Shown here one piece after another: positions 49,636 to 57,595 of a stretch of 64,000 nt of DNA. The notes below the pieces were generated by a model. The model worked only from the letters and a program-made list of their open reading frames with translations. It was not told where the DNA came from and searched no databases. Origin of the DNA: Arthrospiribacter ruber (GTDB taxonomy: Bacteria > Bacteroidota > Bacteroidia > Cytophagales > Cyclobacteriaceae); NCBI RefSeq assembly GCF_019343195.1, contig NZ_RPHB01000009.1, forward strand, positions 124,001 to 188,000, written 5' to 3'. Position 1 is the stretch's first letter. Every line of letters begins with the position of its first letter. Position numbers and translations under genes: made by a program.

Positions 49636-50475
49636 ATGGAACAATTAGGCAATGCCACTTTTGAAAATTATATAGGTTTTCAGGATGGCTTCAATGAAAT
49701 GGCTTATCAGATGGTAGCCCACGTTTTGACCCTTGGCTATGCAGTAATGCTGGCAGGGCTGTTTTATTTTGTTTTGACCATCAAAACGGTAGCACCAAGG
49801 TTTAGAACATCTTCGGTGCTTTCTGTAGTGGTAATGGTTTCCGCATTCTTACTCCTTTACGTTCAGGCGGAAAATTGGACCAGTAGTTTTGTTTTTGATA
49901 CGGAAAGAGGCAAATACTTCCTAGGAGAAGGCAATGACCTATTCAATAATGGATATCGATATCTTAATTGGCTGATTGATGTTCCCATGTTACTTTTCCA
50001 AATTCTATTTGTGGTCACACTTACCAAATCCAACTTCAGCAGTATTAGAAATCAGTTTTGGTTCTCTGGAACAGGTATGATTTTAACTGGCTATGTAGGA
50101 CAGTACTATGAAGTAACAGATCTGACCATGTTTGCAGTTTGGGGAGCTATCTCCACAGTCTTTTTCTTCCATATTCTGTGGCTGATGAAAAAAGTTATCG
50201 ATGAGGGTAAAGAAGGTATCCCTGTCAAAGCACAAAAAACTTTGCAGTCCATTTGGGTATTATTTCTGGTCAGCTGGATGTTATATCCTGGCGCCTATCT
50301 CATGCCACATTTGGCAGGCATAGAAGGTGCTTTTTTCAATGAAGTAGGAGTTGTTGCCAGGCAGATTACATATACCATTGCGGATGTCAGCTCCAAGGTA
50401 ATTTATGGGGTTCTTTTGACCAATGTCGCTCAGATATTGAGTAAGGAAGAAGGATATTTGGAACACACAGTTTAA
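49636..50475 (+). CDS. Light-driven sodium-pumping rhodopsin (NDQ / KR2 type)
   Basis: A 279-aa seven-helix microbial rhodopsin. Helix C reads RYLNWLIDVPMLLFQ, giving N111, D115 and Q122: the NDQ signature of sodium pumps (N112, D116, Q123 in KR2). The retinal Schiff-base lysine is K254 in IADVSSKVIYG, with D250 and S253 conserved. H29, D101, Y107, R108 and R242 also match KR2 numbering minus one. The residue that tunes colour in proteorhodopsin is Leu (L119), consistent with a green-absorbing pigment. It would export Na+ (or H+ when Na+ is absent), driving transporters in light. No retinal-forming dioxygenase or carotenoid gene lies in this window, so retinal must come from elsewhere in the genome. 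It is a single-gene transcript ending in a hairpin. Confidence 0.96.
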   Translation: MEQLGNATFENYIGFQDGFNEMAYQMVAHVLTLGYAVMLAGLFYFVLTIKTVAPRFRTSSVLSVVVMVSAFLLLYVQAENWTSSFVFDTERGKYFLGEGNDLFNNGYRYLNWLIDVPMLLFQILFVVTLTKSNFSSIRNQFWFSGTGMILTGYVGQYYEVTDLTMFAVWGAISTVFFFHILWLMKKVIDEGKEGIPVKAQKTLQSIWVLFLVSWMLYPGAYLMPHLAGIEGAFFNEVGVVARQITYTIADVSSKVIYGVLLTNVAQILSKEEGYLEHTV

Positions 50476-50495
50476 TAAATCCCCGTTGAATTTTT

Positions 50496-50523
50496 TAGGC
50501 CACTTTCTTGAAAGAGTGGCCTA
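50496..50523 (+). terminator. Hairpin after the rhodopsin gene
   Basis: TAGGCCACT (50496-50504) pairs with AGTGGCCTA (50515-50523) at 20 bp after the stop. The T-run lies mostly before the stem on the plus strand, so it may be a weak terminator or an RNA-stabilising hairpin. Its right flank merges with the target duplication of the MITE-like element. Confidence 0.6.
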
Positions 50524-50527
50524 TTTA

Positions 50528-50790
50528 GGGTTTGCTGAAAAAGTCTCAGGTATGCCAGATTCAAAGCGGGCGAATGAAGATGTATGCTTATACTTCGAGT
50601 AAGCCCAATGAAGAAGATGGTATGCCTGATACTAGCCTTAAAATTTCGAATTTTGAAATTTTAAGGAGCACGGAAATCATTTATATCATTGAATAAGCGT
50701 GCACCTGCTTAAAAAGAAAATACTTGACAAACGGGATATTCATCAAAATTTAAAGCATTTATTCTCCAGTTGGCGTTTTTCAGCACGCCC
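50528..50790. mobile_element. MITE-like non-coding element with terminal inverted repeats and 6-bp target duplication
   Basis: The 263-bp segment begins GGGTTTGCTGAAAAA (50528-50542) and ends TTTTTCAGCACGCCC (50776-50790), 15-bp inverted repeats matching at 13 positions. It is flanked on both sides by the direct repeat TATTTA (50522-50527 and 50791-50796). The interior has no gene but holds a perfect 12-bp inverted repeat, CCTTAAAATTTC (50636-50647) with GAAATTTTAAGG (50655-50666). This is the structure of a miniature transposable element moved by a transposase encoded elsewhere. It lies between the rhodopsin gene and the DUF4230 gene, only 4 bp from the latter's stop. Confidence 0.75.
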
Positions 50791-50799
50791 TATTTACTT

Positions 50800-51414
50800 T
50801 TAACGCTGGAGAATCATAAGGTCTTCTTCGTGCTCTATTACTATCTCATTGTACTGTAAAGTCCAGCCCAATGACTTGGTAAGTACGTATATGTTGGCCA
50901 ATTCCGCCATCAAACGCTCCCGACTATTATCCAACAAATTGGATTGATCAACTTTTTGTCTGATACGCTCGGTCACGGTATTTTTGATTTTATTGTAGTC
51001 TGCAGCACCAAACTGATTGAAATAATCCTGTCTGACATCATAATACTGGATATCAGGGTAAATATTGATCACAGGATCGGGGATTTTTTTCAAAATAACC
51101 TTCTTGTTTTCTACATCAAGCTCTGTTTCCAGTTGTCTCAAGTCATACTCTACCGTTACCTTGGCATTTGCAACCACTAAAGCTTTTTTATCTGATTTCA
51201 GAATATTGAGAAATAGGTTTTGGGAATTTTTGAAATTAAATACCTGGGAAAAATTACCCTCAGTAACTATCAATTTTCCGACTTGCTCTATCTGTTGCTG
51301 GATCAATGCCGAACTTTCGTCCAAAGATTCTTTGCTTTCTTTTTCACTGAATATGATCCATGCTCCTGTCAAAAGCAGAACAGCAATCACAAATCCTGAA
51401 ATAAATCTTACCAT
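50800..51414 (-). CDS. DUF4230 protein
   Basis: A 204-aa protein with a single N-terminal hydrophobic anchor (FISGFVIAVLLLTGAWIIF, about 4-22) and a periplasmic-type domain containing the DUF4230 pattern: IEQVGKLIVTEGNFSQVFNF, ALVVANAKVTVEYDLRQLE, KKVILKKIPDPVINIYPDIQYYDVRQDYFN. Function is not known for the family. Its stop lies 4 bp from the target duplication of the MITE-like element, so the insertion may have replaced its original terminator. ATTCTCCAG (50761-50769) and CTGGAGAAT (50805-50813) could still fold across the junction. Confidence 0.85.
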   Translation of the reverse strand: MVRFISGFVIAVLLLTGAWIIFSEKESKESLDESSALIQQQIEQVGKLIVTEGNFSQVFNFKNSQNLFLNILKSDKKALVVANAKVTVEYDLRQLETELDVENKKVILKKIPDPVINIYPDIQYYDVRQDYFNQFGAADYNKIKNTVTERIRQKVDQSNLLDNSRERLMAELANIYVLTKSLGWTLQYNEIVIEHEEDLMILQR

Positions 51415-51595
51415 AGTATTGTATTACGGGGTGGTCAAAATGCTAGTTGAGTTTTTAAGAAAGGTCGCTTGCGATAAGTGTTCTGTATTCTTGGGCCATC
51501 AATAGACTTTTCCAAGCAAATCTTACAGTCATCACGGAACAATAAACTATCCAAACCCTTCATAATCACATCCAAAGCGTAAAAATTAAATAATT

Positions 51596-52540
51596 TTAAC
51601 GGTTTGAATTTTCCCTCCACCATTGGATAGCCTTGTCCAGCCATAAATTATCCGATTCTGGATTGTACAGCCCAAACCCATGTCCACCGGTTTCATAATA
51701 TAAGGTTCCCACCGGCACATTGTGGGTTTTCAGCGCATTTTCAAAAACTCTGGAGTTGTCAATACTGACTGGATCATTGGCCGCATGTACCAAAAATGCA
51801 GGAGGAGTATCTGATGAGACATGCTTATCACTTGAAAAATCGTCCAATATTTCTTTAGATGGGTTTTCTCCCAACAAATTTTTGGAGGAACCACTATGGC
51901 CGATTGCAGGATCGAAGCTAATGACAGGGTAAACCAAAATCAAAAAGTCAGGCCTCAGACTCAAGCCCTCAGGATTGGGAATATAAGAAGTTTCGAATTT
52001 GGTTCCGGCAGTTGAGCTCAAGTGTCCACCAGCCGAAAAGCCCAACAAAGCAACTTTTTCAGACTGGACTCCCCATTCTTTTGCATTTTCCCTTACCAAT
52101 TGCAAAGACCGCTGTGCATCCTGTAAAGGACCAATACGCTTATTGATCATGGTGTCATCGCTTGGAAGTCTATATTTCAAAACAAATGCTGTAATGCCCA
52201 TTTCAGCCAGTGCCACCGCAACATCCGCACCTTCATGTCCAGCTGCAAGTATCCAATATCCCCCACCTGGAACTATAATGACTGCTTCCCCGGTGGCTTT
52301 TTCCTTCTCTGGAAAATATGCTGTCAAGGTTGGCCGGCTGACCTTACTGATCCTCAATATACCATCCTCCCCTACTTCAGTTAATTCATCATCGGGTGTA
52401 TCTATGGAATTGGGAATATTTTGCTCTCCGTACAAACTGAAAACTGACTGTGCCTGCGTAGAAAACATAAAAAGCAGACTTAAAACAATCAAGAGATTGG
52501 TTTTTATCGTCTTGGAAGATAACATTTTTTTTATCCTCAT
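51596..52540 (-). CDS. Secreted alpha/beta-hydrolase esterase (acetylxylan-esterase-like)
   Basis: A 314-aa exported esterase. A signal peptide (LLIVLSLLFMFSTQAQS) precedes an alpha/beta-hydrolase domain with the oxyanion segment VIIVPGGGYWILAAGHEG. The nucleophile elbow is GFSAGGH (GxSxG), the acid D lies in HAANDPVSID, and the His in YYETGGHGFGLY. This matches BD-FAE/acetylxylan-type carbohydrate esterases. It is third in a minus-strand run with a GH78-like enzyme and a DUF1593 protein, which suggests deacylation of plant or algal polysaccharide. It starts 14 bp after the DUF1593 gene's end, in the same direction. Confidence 0.88.
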   Translation of the reverse strand: MRIKKMLSSKTIKTNLLIVLSLLFMFSTQAQSVFSLYGEQNIPNSIDTPDDELTEVGEDGILRISKVSRPTLTAYFPEKEKATGEAVIIVPGGGYWILAAGHEGADVAVALAEMGITAFVLKYRLPSDDTMINKRIGPLQDAQRSLQLVRENAKEWGVQSEKVALLGFSAGGHLSSTAGTKFETSYIPNPEGLSLRPDFLILVYPVISFDPAIGHSGSSKNLLGENPSKEILDDFSSDKHVSSDTPPAFLVHAANDPVSIDNSRVFENALKTHNVPVGTLYYETGGHGFGLYNPESDNLWLDKAIQWWRENSNR

Positions 52541-52554
52541 GTCAAATTAGCGGA

Positions 52555-53970
52555 TCACGGATGCTGAATGATTACCCTTCTATAACTGGTCAAACTAGGT
52601 TCTCCATTGTCCTCTACCTCCAAAATCACGTGCAACGACTGTCCCTGACCTAGCACTGGCATTTCAAAAACCAGTTCTTCTCCATGCGGATTATGAAATT
52701 GGAGCTTCCCTGAAAAACCTCCTGCTTCCCCGTAGATCCACCATTTGAACCTTAGCAGATCCCCGTCAGGATCAAATGTTCCTTTCGCTGATAGTCTGGC
52801 GGTTTCTCCCTTTTTTACCTTTCCAAAAGCCAAAGCTTTTCCTTCATTTCCATTAAGGAGTACTACAGGGTTATGATTGGCTTCACTAAAGGATTCGGCT
52901 ACATTCCAATCCATCCTAGCCGCAAAATCATGTTGAAAGGCCTTTCTCCACCTCCAGATCGTCGCTTGATTCGAAGCTTCTTTTCTGCCATCAGGCAATA
53001 CAAGCTCATCTTGCGTGTTGATGGAAGAAGTCCAGATTTTGTCCACCTCTCCGAAAGACTTCCAGTGTTCATATCTCCCGGCCCATCCTCCATAGCTGGG
53101 ACTTTGATCCCAGCCTAGCCCATTTTGAATCAAACCTATAAAAGAAGGCGTATCACCCTCCATTATATATTCTACAGGGAGATAATTTGCACCTAGTGGG
53201 CCATGGTTGTCCCGGATATTTTCCATCAGCCACGGATTGTCAACCAGATCAAAATGATGAAATGGCCCATTTTTATACCATTTATCGCCGGCTATTCCTG
53301 TCCAGGTGGCTTTGTAATATTCCCTCCAGTTGTCCCCGGCACTTGCATCTACGATATAAAAAATACCAGGGAAATTTTGTCTGATCCAATGCCCTGCAAA
53401 ATCCTGATCAGAGATGGCGTATACTTTGATTTTTTCGACAAACTTTTTGATCCCATCCTCGGTACGGGTATTTTTCACTTTCCACAAGGCCTGCGCTAAG
53501 CAATTGGCACCTCCCCACACGGACACCCAAAGCGGCCTATCATCCTCTTTGTCCACTGCTTTTATCAACAGCTCCGAGCCTGGAGAATCTTTCCCTTCCC
53601 CTACTCCATCCATGCTATAAAGTGGTAAGTGCTCAGAAGTCACACTCAGCAGATATTCCGCGCTGGGAAAGCCATCCCCATGCTTATCCAGGTTGGCTTT
53701 TACTTCTCCATAATTCCTGATCAATTCTTCAATTTTGTCTTTCCTTGTGTGGTCTCTCAAATGAGTGGAAGTGGTAGCCACTATTCCTTCCACATCATAT
53801 TCATTGGAATAGACTAAAAACCTCACCAAAGACTGCTGATCATCGGGTTCATTGGTAATGTCCGTGAGTACCAAAACACGTTGTTTGACAGGATTCTTAA
53901 ATTCCAAGGAAGTTTGAGCGGAGATGGCCAAAGAAATAAAGAGTAAAGGAAAAAAAAGAAGGTCTTTCAT
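52555..53970 (-). CDS. DUF1593 nucleoside-hydrolase-like secreted protein (Sde182 type)
   Basis: A 471-aa exported protein. A signal peptide (LLFFPLLFISLAISAQT) leads to a domain similar to nucleoside hydrolases: RVLVLTDITNEPDDQQSLVRFL gives the metal-binding Asp cluster near residues 32-43, followed by YDVEGIVATTSTH. A C-terminal Ig/PKD-like domain (FDPDGDLLRFKWWIYGE) occupies the last 100 residues. Related proteins occur in polysaccharide degradation loci, where substrates are uncertain. It lies between the GH78-like gene and the esterase, on the same strand with small gaps, so probably one operon. Confidence 0.88.
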   Translation of the reverse strand: MKDLLFFPLLFISLAISAQTSLEFKNPVKQRVLVLTDITNEPDDQQSLVRFLVYSNEYDVEGIVATTSTHLRDHTRKDKIEELIRNYGEVKANLDKHGDGFPSAEYLLSVTSEHLPLYSMDGVGEGKDSPGSELLIKAVDKEDDRPLWVSVWGGANCLAQALWKVKNTRTEDGIKKFVEKIKVYAISDQDFAGHWIRQNFPGIFYIVDASAGDNWREYYKATWTGIAGDKWYKNGPFHHFDLVDNPWLMENIRDNHGPLGANYLPVEYIMEGDTPSFIGLIQNGLGWDQSPSYGGWAGRYEHWKSFGEVDKIWTSSINTQDELVLPDGRKEASNQATIWRWRKAFQHDFAARMDWNVAESFSEANHNPVVLLNGNEGKALAFGKVKKGETARLSAKGTFDPDGDLLRFKWWIYGEAGGFSGKLQFHNPHGEELVFEMPVLGQGQSLHVILEVEDNGEPSLTSYRRVIIQHP

Positions 53971-54029
53971 TTAGATACAAGGTTAATTGGGAGGTTTTTA
54001 TCAATTCATTTAAAGATACATCAGCCCTT

Positions 54030-56711
54030 TTAAACATACAACAAATCTATTTCCCACACCTTCCCACCGGAAAGGCAAACAGTTGTAAATTCATTTTTAT
54101 CGGCTGTCACCTTTTCAGCTCCATGGGGGATCTTTTCGGAGGAAGGAATTTCCAAATGGACTAAGACACCTTTAGGAATAGATAGGATTAATTTTCTGTT
54201 CCCTTTTTTTCCTTGACAGTTAAACCCCATAGGCCCATAAGAAGTATGGTAGGTCAATTTCAATTTCTCTAAACTAGCTGGCTGAGGTTTCACTCGGACC
54301 AAGCTCCCACCCGGTCTGATGACTTCAATACCGGCAAAACACATGTAGGCTGCATAGAAAGGGGCTATTCCGGCATGGCTCAATTGGTTTTGTGTATCTT
54401 TCTCTGCTTGCCAATGTTCCTGGATGGTATTGTTCTCTTTTACAGAAAGCATTGGCAACCACCTCTGATCAAAGTCTTTCAAAATAAACTCTGTATTCCC
54501 CAAAGCTGAACAAGCCCAATACGTCCAGATAGTATTGGCCGGGTAGCACCTTCCTAACCTCTTGGGCAGAGTGGTCAATTCATTTAAAACCGCTTTTTTT
54601 GAAGATTTAGGTACAAAACCTCCCAATACCCAATGAGCCAAAGAGCGCTCACAGGTTCTTTTCTCTTTATCCTCGTCAAGCCATGGCAAGTTGATAACCA
54701 GCAAACCTTCACTGGCAAGGTAAAACTTGGCTTCTACTTTCTCAGCCAGCTTTAAGGACATATCAAACATTTGATTTTTTAATGCATCCAACCCAAACTC
54801 GGCTGCCAATGGAGCCAGAGCTAATTTCAACATGCTGGCGACATACAAATTATAGGCACATTGCTTATCTCTGACTGCTTTGTAAGAATCTGTATCCATC
54901 CAGATGGCATTTACCCCTAAATTTTCTACCTGAAGCAGGCCTTCATTGTCTAGAGAGCTTTGGATCAATTCAAAAAAACGTAACAGTCTTGGAAATGCTT
55001 CCTCCAAGTCCTCTTTTTTCCCCGAATAGAGATAATGATTCCAGCAATCATAACAAAAACCTACGCTATGATCCAAAAGCACTCCCCAAGGAGTAAGATC
55101 CAACTGTCTTTGCGCCAATCTATTTAATCGGTCGTAGGCCGGCCAGCTGTCCATAAAAAAACCTCCCAATGTCAACCCTTGACTGAAGGTGTCTACAAAT
55201 CTATAAGGAAGCTGCCCTTCTCCAAATCCAACATGCAAGGCATGGATCATGTGTCCAATGTCTCCACTATATTGCTGCCGCTCCCTCCCCACACAATCCA
55301 CAATGGTATCATGGCTATTGTTCCAAACCGTATTGATACATGCTCCCAAAAGTCGGTTAAATCCCTCATGAGACGTTTCAACTGTAGGTTGAAAAGGAAA
55401 ATCATACACTCTTCTCAGAAGTCCGGGATGACTGATTTTGACTGTTCCTACTGCATGGTGGATGTGAAGCTGAATCCACTTGACGCTTTCATAATCAAAT
55501 GACATGAATTGATTCTCCCCTTCCTTACATATAAATCTTGTCCATGAATTGAAATTGTTGTTGATCAGAGCAGGACCACCCCTTTTCAACAGTTCATGCC
55601 CTTGCTGCACCAACATTTCAACTGTAGTACCTTCACTACAGCTGATGGTAACGAAAGGCCAACCAATAGCATGCTCCTGCATTTCAAAAGACAGAACCAG
55701 TCCCTGATTTTGGCTTTTAGGTACTTCAAACTCCCATGTTGCACCTTTTTCCGAAAACCCATCTATAATTTGATCAACTTGAAAAGCATTTTCAGTTTTA
55801 AAATCAAAGTATTCTTCAATCGAGGTATTCCAATTTAAAGTATGTACTTCCTTAAGTTGAAAATCATGTACAGGCTTTTCCAATATCAGCGGAACAGTGC
55901 GTCTTCTGAGTTGAGTATTCTGATTTCCTCCGCTGTCATATAAATAATCAGAAATGGAAGAACTCAAGGCCGTTTTCTGCGCCTCCTTCGAAAACACCTT
56001 GGCCTTTTTCCAAGAATTATCTTCGGAAAAACCTACGTCGTTCCAGCCATCCGGATATAACCGGTTGTCAAACTCCTCCTGTAAAGCTCGTAGATACCAG
56101 CGTTTATATTTTCCGGAAGGCCAGCTTTTTGCCTGCTGGACAGACCAGGTTTCATCACTCACCAAGATTGATTTTTCACCATCCTCAAATCCTATTTCTA
56201 ACCTAAAAATAAATCCTGCTTTTCCTGCAGGCCATGCACCATCTCCAAAACCGAAATAAACTACAGTTGCTCCAAAGACATTATCATCAATTTTTAATCT
56301 ATCTGTTAAATCTATAGGATCGGCTTCTGCATATCGTGGGTCAGATGGGGCTGGCCCGAATTGAATCCTTTGCCCATTTAAAAAAAGGACATACCTACTT
56401 TCTGCCTGAATCCAACCTTTTGCGGAACGTACTGACTTGTTTAGCTTGAGCACCTTTCTGAAATGAAAAAAGGAATTTGGAAGTATCCGTTCGGCAGGAA
56501 ACCAAATCCATGAAGCAGGAGAAAGGTTAAGCTCCTTCCGCTTGGGTAGCTCAGAAAGTTCGACAACACCTTTGGCTCTTTTGAGATTTTCCAAAGCATT
56601 TCTTGATTCTGAAAGTGCAAATGAAACAGGCATCAATGAAAATGCCCCCGTAGCTGATATGGTACGTAGAAAGTCCCGTCTGCCTTTATTATCTCCTTTA
56701 AACTTACCCAT
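54030..56711 (-). CDS. GH78-type alpha-L-rhamnosidase family protein, Tat-exported
   Basis: An 893-aa protein with a twin-arginine signal (RRDFLRTISATGAFSLMPVSF, R11-R12). N-terminal beta-sandwich modules (SPASWIWFPAERILPNSFFHFRK, ESRYVLFLNGQRIQFGP, WNDVGFSEDNSW) are typical of rhamnosidases. The (alpha/alpha)6 catalytic domain starts near 445 and shows DCVGRERQQYSGD (D472 to D484), the equivalent of the GH78 motif DCPQRDERLGWTGD. It should remove alpha-L-rhamnose from glycans in the periplasm, though related families have other activities and exact specificity cannot be read. It is the promoter-proximal gene of the 51.6-56.7 kb cluster. Confidence 0.85.
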   Translation of the reverse strand: MGKFKGDNKGRRDFLRTISATGAFSLMPVSFALSESRNALENLKRAKGVVELSELPKRKELNLSPASWIWFPAERILPNSFFHFRKVLKLNKSVRSAKGWIQAESRYVLFLNGQRIQFGPAPSDPRYAEADPIDLTDRLKIDDNVFGATVVYFGFGDGAWPAGKAGFIFRLEIGFEDGEKSILVSDETWSVQQAKSWPSGKYKRWYLRALQEEFDNRLYPDGWNDVGFSEDNSWKKAKVFSKEAQKTALSSSISDYLYDSGGNQNTQLRRRTVPLILEKPVHDFQLKEVHTLNWNTSIEEYFDFKTENAFQVDQIIDGFSEKGATWEFEVPKSQNQGLVLSFEMQEHAIGWPFVTISCSEGTTVEMLVQQGHELLKRGGPALINNNFNSWTRFICKEGENQFMSFDYESVKWIQLHIHHAVGTVKISHPGLLRRVYDFPFQPTVETSHEGFNRLLGACINTVWNNSHDTIVDCVGRERQQYSGDIGHMIHALHVGFGEGQLPYRFVDTFSQGLTLGGFFMDSWPAYDRLNRLAQRQLDLTPWGVLLDHSVGFCYDCWNHYLYSGKKEDLEEAFPRLLRFFELIQSSLDNEGLLQVENLGVNAIWMDTDSYKAVRDKQCAYNLYVASMLKLALAPLAAEFGLDALKNQMFDMSLKLAEKVEAKFYLASEGLLVINLPWLDEDKEKRTCERSLAHWVLGGFVPKSSKKAVLNELTTLPKRLGRCYPANTIWTYWACSALGNTEFILKDFDQRWLPMLSVKENNTIQEHWQAEKDTQNQLSHAGIAPFYAAYMCFAGIEVIRPGGSLVRVKPQPASLEKLKLTYHTSYGPMGFNCQGKKGNRKLILSIPKGVLVHLEIPSSEKIPHGAEKVTADKNEFTTVCLSGGKVWEIDLLYV

Positions 56712-56953
56712 ATTTATGTTCGGTTATTTTTTTATTTATTCTAAAAAGACCTATTTCCATCAATAAATTAGTGAATAAATACAATAACTGAAGACTTTAT
56801 GATAAATTCAAATAACTAATTACCAAACGCTTACAAACATTTCGAAAAATCCCTTAGTTTATATTGAGAATAAAATCAGAAATACCTAGTTTCAGGGGCT
56901 AATTTTAGACTTTCCCGGAAAAATAGTGATTGGGATAACTTAAACTTGTTTAT

Positions 56954-57595
56954 ATGAAAAAAGCAATGGCAATAATGCTGGTTGTGGCAATCGTGTCGAT
57001 TTCACATCAACTCCAGGCCGAGATACTGAATGACAGTATCCCCAAACCTAAAAAAGAAATGAAAGTAGGAGTCAGAATTGCTCCATCACTCAATTTTTTC
57101 AATTACGATGATTTGGGTTTTGCACAAGTAACATCAGACTATAAGGTAGGCTTTGGCGCAGGAGCAGTTTTTGATTGGAAGTTGTCTGAATTTAACCATG
57201 CAAGACTGGAACCATATATGGAGATCCAGCCAGTGGTCAACAATTCAATCAATTCCAATATCGAAGCTGTTACAGAATTCAACAATTTTGTGTTTGGGCT
57301 TGATGCCATTCCGTTAGTCCTGACTTACGGAGGAAAAATTAAACCCCAAATTTCATTTGGCGGATTTGCAAAGTATTACCTGAGCACCTCTCAGGAAACC
57401 ACCTTGAATGGTAACTCCGTAAATAACTTCGAAGCAAACACCAGTAGTTTGCAGTATGGCCTAAACTATGGCGTCGGTGTCTATATAGGGAAACGCTTAG
57501 TGGAATTCAGATATTACCAATCCCTGAATGATTTCGTGGAAAACACTCAGGTTCCTAACAGCATCAATCAAGTTCAATTAATCCTGGTATACTAA
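56954..57595 (+). CDS. Outer-membrane beta-barrel protein (small porin/PorT-like)
   Basis: A 213-aa exported protein with a signal peptide (MAIMLVVAIVSISHQLQA) and alternating hydrophobic beta-strands (KVGVRIAPSLNFFNYDD, VGFGAGAVFDWKLSEF, SLQYGLNYGVGVYIGKRLVEFRYYQS) ending in an aromatic strand (NQVQLILVY). This fits the 8-stranded outer-membrane barrel families widespread in Bacteroidota. The stop TAA shares its last base with the ATG of the metalloprotease gene (TAATG), so the two are translationally coupled and probably act together at the surface. Function unknown. Confidence 0.8.
   Translation: MKKAMAIMLVVAIVSISHQLQAEILNDSIPKPKKEMKVGVRIAPSLNFFNYDDLGFAQVTSDYKVGFGAGAVFDWKLSEFNHARLEPYMEIQPVVNNSINSNIEAVTEFNNFVFGLDAIPLVLTYGGKIKPQISFGGFAKYYLSTSQETTLNGNSVNNFEANTSSLQYGLNYGVGVYIGKRLVEFRYYQSLNDFVENTQVPNSINQVQLILVY

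Noticed and set aside
49636-50475. Rhodopsin as a proton- or chloride-pumping type
   Set aside because: The helix C triad is N-D-Q, not D-T-E (proton pumps) or N-T-Q (chloride pumps), and the sequence follows KR2 throughout.
50528-50790. Remnant of a transposase gene
   Set aside because: No frame in the element resembles a transposase; only the ends, target duplication and a central palindrome are present, so a non-autonomous element fits better.
51435-51644. 69-aa minus-strand frame between esterase and DUF4230 genes
   Set aside because: It overlaps the end of the esterase gene out of frame and shows no signal or domain; the 180-bp gap is better regarded as non-coding.
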